Shown: positions 62,406-64,000 of the stretch, one piece after another | How positions within the stretch are numbered: position 1 is the stretch's first letter | How the letters are laid out: the number at the start of each line of letters is the position of its first letter | Source: Cocos nucifera | Taxonomy: Eukaryota; Streptophyta; Magnoliopsida; Arecales; Arecaceae | Length of the DNA: 64,000 bases | Direction of reading: 5' to 3' | NCBI GenBank assembly: GCA_006176705.1 | Contig: QRFJ01000782.1 | Span: 62,001-126,000, forward strand | Notes under the pieces: generated by a model | What the model saw: the letters and a program-made list of their open reading frames with translations, nothing else | What the model was told of the DNA's origin: nothing | The model's database searches: none | Program-made: the position numbers and the translations under genes

Positions 62406-64000
62406 CTAAAGCCAATTGGCTACAAGTCTAAGTCCCATCTTCTCAAGGTGGGCTTCGATCTTCTGCTGGCCCAACGGCTTTGTAAGTGGGTCTGCCACAT
62501 TATCTGTGGAGTTGACTCTCTTGACCTCGAACGTAACCTTTCTCGAAGGTAATCGCGGATGAGGTGGTATCGCCGCTCAATGTGCTTGGATTTCTGGTGA
62601 GACCTCGGCTCCTTAGCAAGGGCTATGGCGCCATTGTTGTCGCAGTATAGAGGAATGGCATCTGATGGCATTACTCCAATTTCTGCAGCAAACTTCTTAT
62701 ACCAGAATGCTTCCTTCGCAGCCTCTGATGCAGCGATATATTCTGCTTCCATGGTGGAATCTGCTATCACAGTTTGCTTGGAACTCTTCCAGCTGACAGC
62801 ACCACCATTGCACACAAACAGACTCCCAGATGTCGACTTTCGATCATCTATATCGGACATGAAATCCGAGTCTGTGTATCCCTGGACTTGGAGTTCTCCA
62901 TTACCAAAGACCAACATCATATCCTTAGTTCTTCTCAAGTACTTAAGGATACATTTCACAGAAGTCCAGTGTTCTTCACCTGGATTTGACTGATATCTGC
63001 TTGTGACACTCACAGCATGGGCTATATCAGGTCGTGTACATAGCATGGCATACATGAGGCTCCCTATTGCAGAAGCATAAGGGATCTTGCTCATGCGTTC
63101 TATTTCCTCAGGTGTGCTAGGGCACATCTTCTTGGAAAGATGAATACCATGTCTGAAGGGTATTAATCCCCTCTTAGAGTTTTCCATACTAAACCTCTTT
63201 AGTACTTCCTCTATGTACATCTTCTGTGAAAGTCCTAGCATCCTATTCGGTCTATCCCTATAGACCTTAATTCCTAGAATAAAGGATGCTTCACCTAGGT
63301 CTTTCATGGAGAATTCCTTGGACAACCATAATTTTGACTGATGTCAACATGGGAATATCATTCCCAATAAGGAGGATGTCATCCACGTACAATACGAGGA
63401 AGACAACAGCGCTCCCACTGACCTTTTTTGAAAACACATGGTTCCTCTTCATTTTTGATGAAACCAAACTTTTTGATCACATCATTGAAACGAGTGTTCC
63501 AGCTCCGAGATGCTTGCTTAAGTCCATATATGGACCTTTGCAGCTTGCAAACCTTGTGATCAGTATCACTGGATGTGAAACCTAGCGGCTGTTCCATATA
63601 GATATCTTCCTCAAGATATCCATTTAAGGAATGCCGTTTTCACGTCCATTTGCCATATTTCATAATCGAAATAGGCTGCAACGGCAAGCAAGCAATGTGC
63701 GGATGGATTTTAGCATAGCCACTGGGGAAAAGGTATCCTGATAGTCAATGCCTTCGCGTTGACTATAACCTTTTGCCACTAGTCTAGCCTTGAATGTCTC
63801 CACATTCCCATCTGCACCAATCTTTCTCTTGAAGATCCATTTACACCCAATAGGTACTATACCTTCTGGTGGATCTACCAAGGTCCAGACTTGGTTTGAG
63901 TGCATCGAGTCAATTTCTGACTGCATTGCCTCTAAGCCATTTCTCGGAGTCGATATCTGATATCGCCTCGTTGTAGGTTTTGGGATCATCACCATGAGCA
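62406..64000 (-). pseudogene. Copia pol of E (reverse transcriptase and RNase H), partial
   Basis: Read leftward from the window edge: linker and reverse transcriptase N-terminus (63660-63995, CKWIFKRKIGADGNVETF), middle piece (63379-63597, EQPLGFTSSDTDHKVCKLQR), and C-terminus plus RNase H (62420-63325, QGYTDSDFMSDIDDRKST; YCDNNGAIALAKEPRS). Stop at 62406-62408. Compared with C the breaks are short insertions in or near repeats: 62528-62547, 63335, 63422-63427, 63628, 63687-63692 and 63932. The YVDD site is present in DNA near 63385 but falls at a frame break. Upstream gag, protease and integrase lie outside the window. Confidence 0.9.

Larger units (their letters stand above)
60156..64000 (-). 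mobile_element. Angela-like Copia retrotransposon E, 3' part
   Basis: Minus-strand copy: 3' LTR 60156-62391 (start lost in the gap by an estimated 40-60 bp), polypurine tract 62393-62403, pol 62406 to the window edge. It is nearly identical to C and to the C-like part of D, so it belongs to the young subgroup. Confidence 0.85.

Overview
The window is plant nuclear DNA made almost wholly of nested transposable elements. I see no host gene, no tRNA or rRNA gene and no CRISPR. The signs are AT-rich sequence, long LTRs carrying TATA boxes, primer-binding sites matching plant initiator-Met tRNA, Ty1/Copia polyproteins of the plant Angela/Tork type, an Athila/Tat-like Ty3/Gypsy gag, and a CACTA-like DNA transposon. 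A monocot such as a palm is my guess from general resemblance; it is inference only. Two N runs (25 and exactly 1000 bases) are assembly gaps.

Nest 1 (1-24650). Element Y is a plus-strand Copia element with an LTR, a long leader and a gag start. X, a small non-autonomous LTR element, sits in Y's LTR (flanks GATCC/GACCC). X is split in its own 5' LTR by A, a minus-strand Angela-like Copia element that has lost gag. Y's gag is cut at 17674 by Z, a CACTA-like transposon with decayed coding traces. Z is cut by B, a decayed minus-strand copy of the same Copia family, which runs into the 25-N gap.

Nest 2 (24676-47738). A Gypsy element G carries only a gag region and no pol (TR-GAG type). It is laid out as LTR, internal, LTR, internal, with the second LTR shared by two internal regions. 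Its first leader contains C, the best preserved Copia copy (minus strand, flanked by CTTAG on both sides), which has an open 573-residue reverse transcriptase/RNase H frame. C's 3' LTR is split by F, an inverted 5' LTR plus leader.

Nest 3 (47739-64000). D is a plus-strand Copia copy inserted in the second Gypsy internal region. Its 5' half is diverged, while its pol and part of its 3' LTR are almost the same as C. D's 3' LTR is interrupted by a minus-strand LTR piece H, then the 1000-N gap, then the 3' LTR and pol of minus-strand copy E, which leaves the window.

Points worth checking: an in-frame TAG between integrase and reverse transcriptase shared by all four copies that cover that site; a second shared TAG in the gag zinc knuckle of three copies; the patchwork of D; the inverted noisy block F, which may be an assembly fold-back; and a duplicated hairpin with a compensatory base change in Y's leader.
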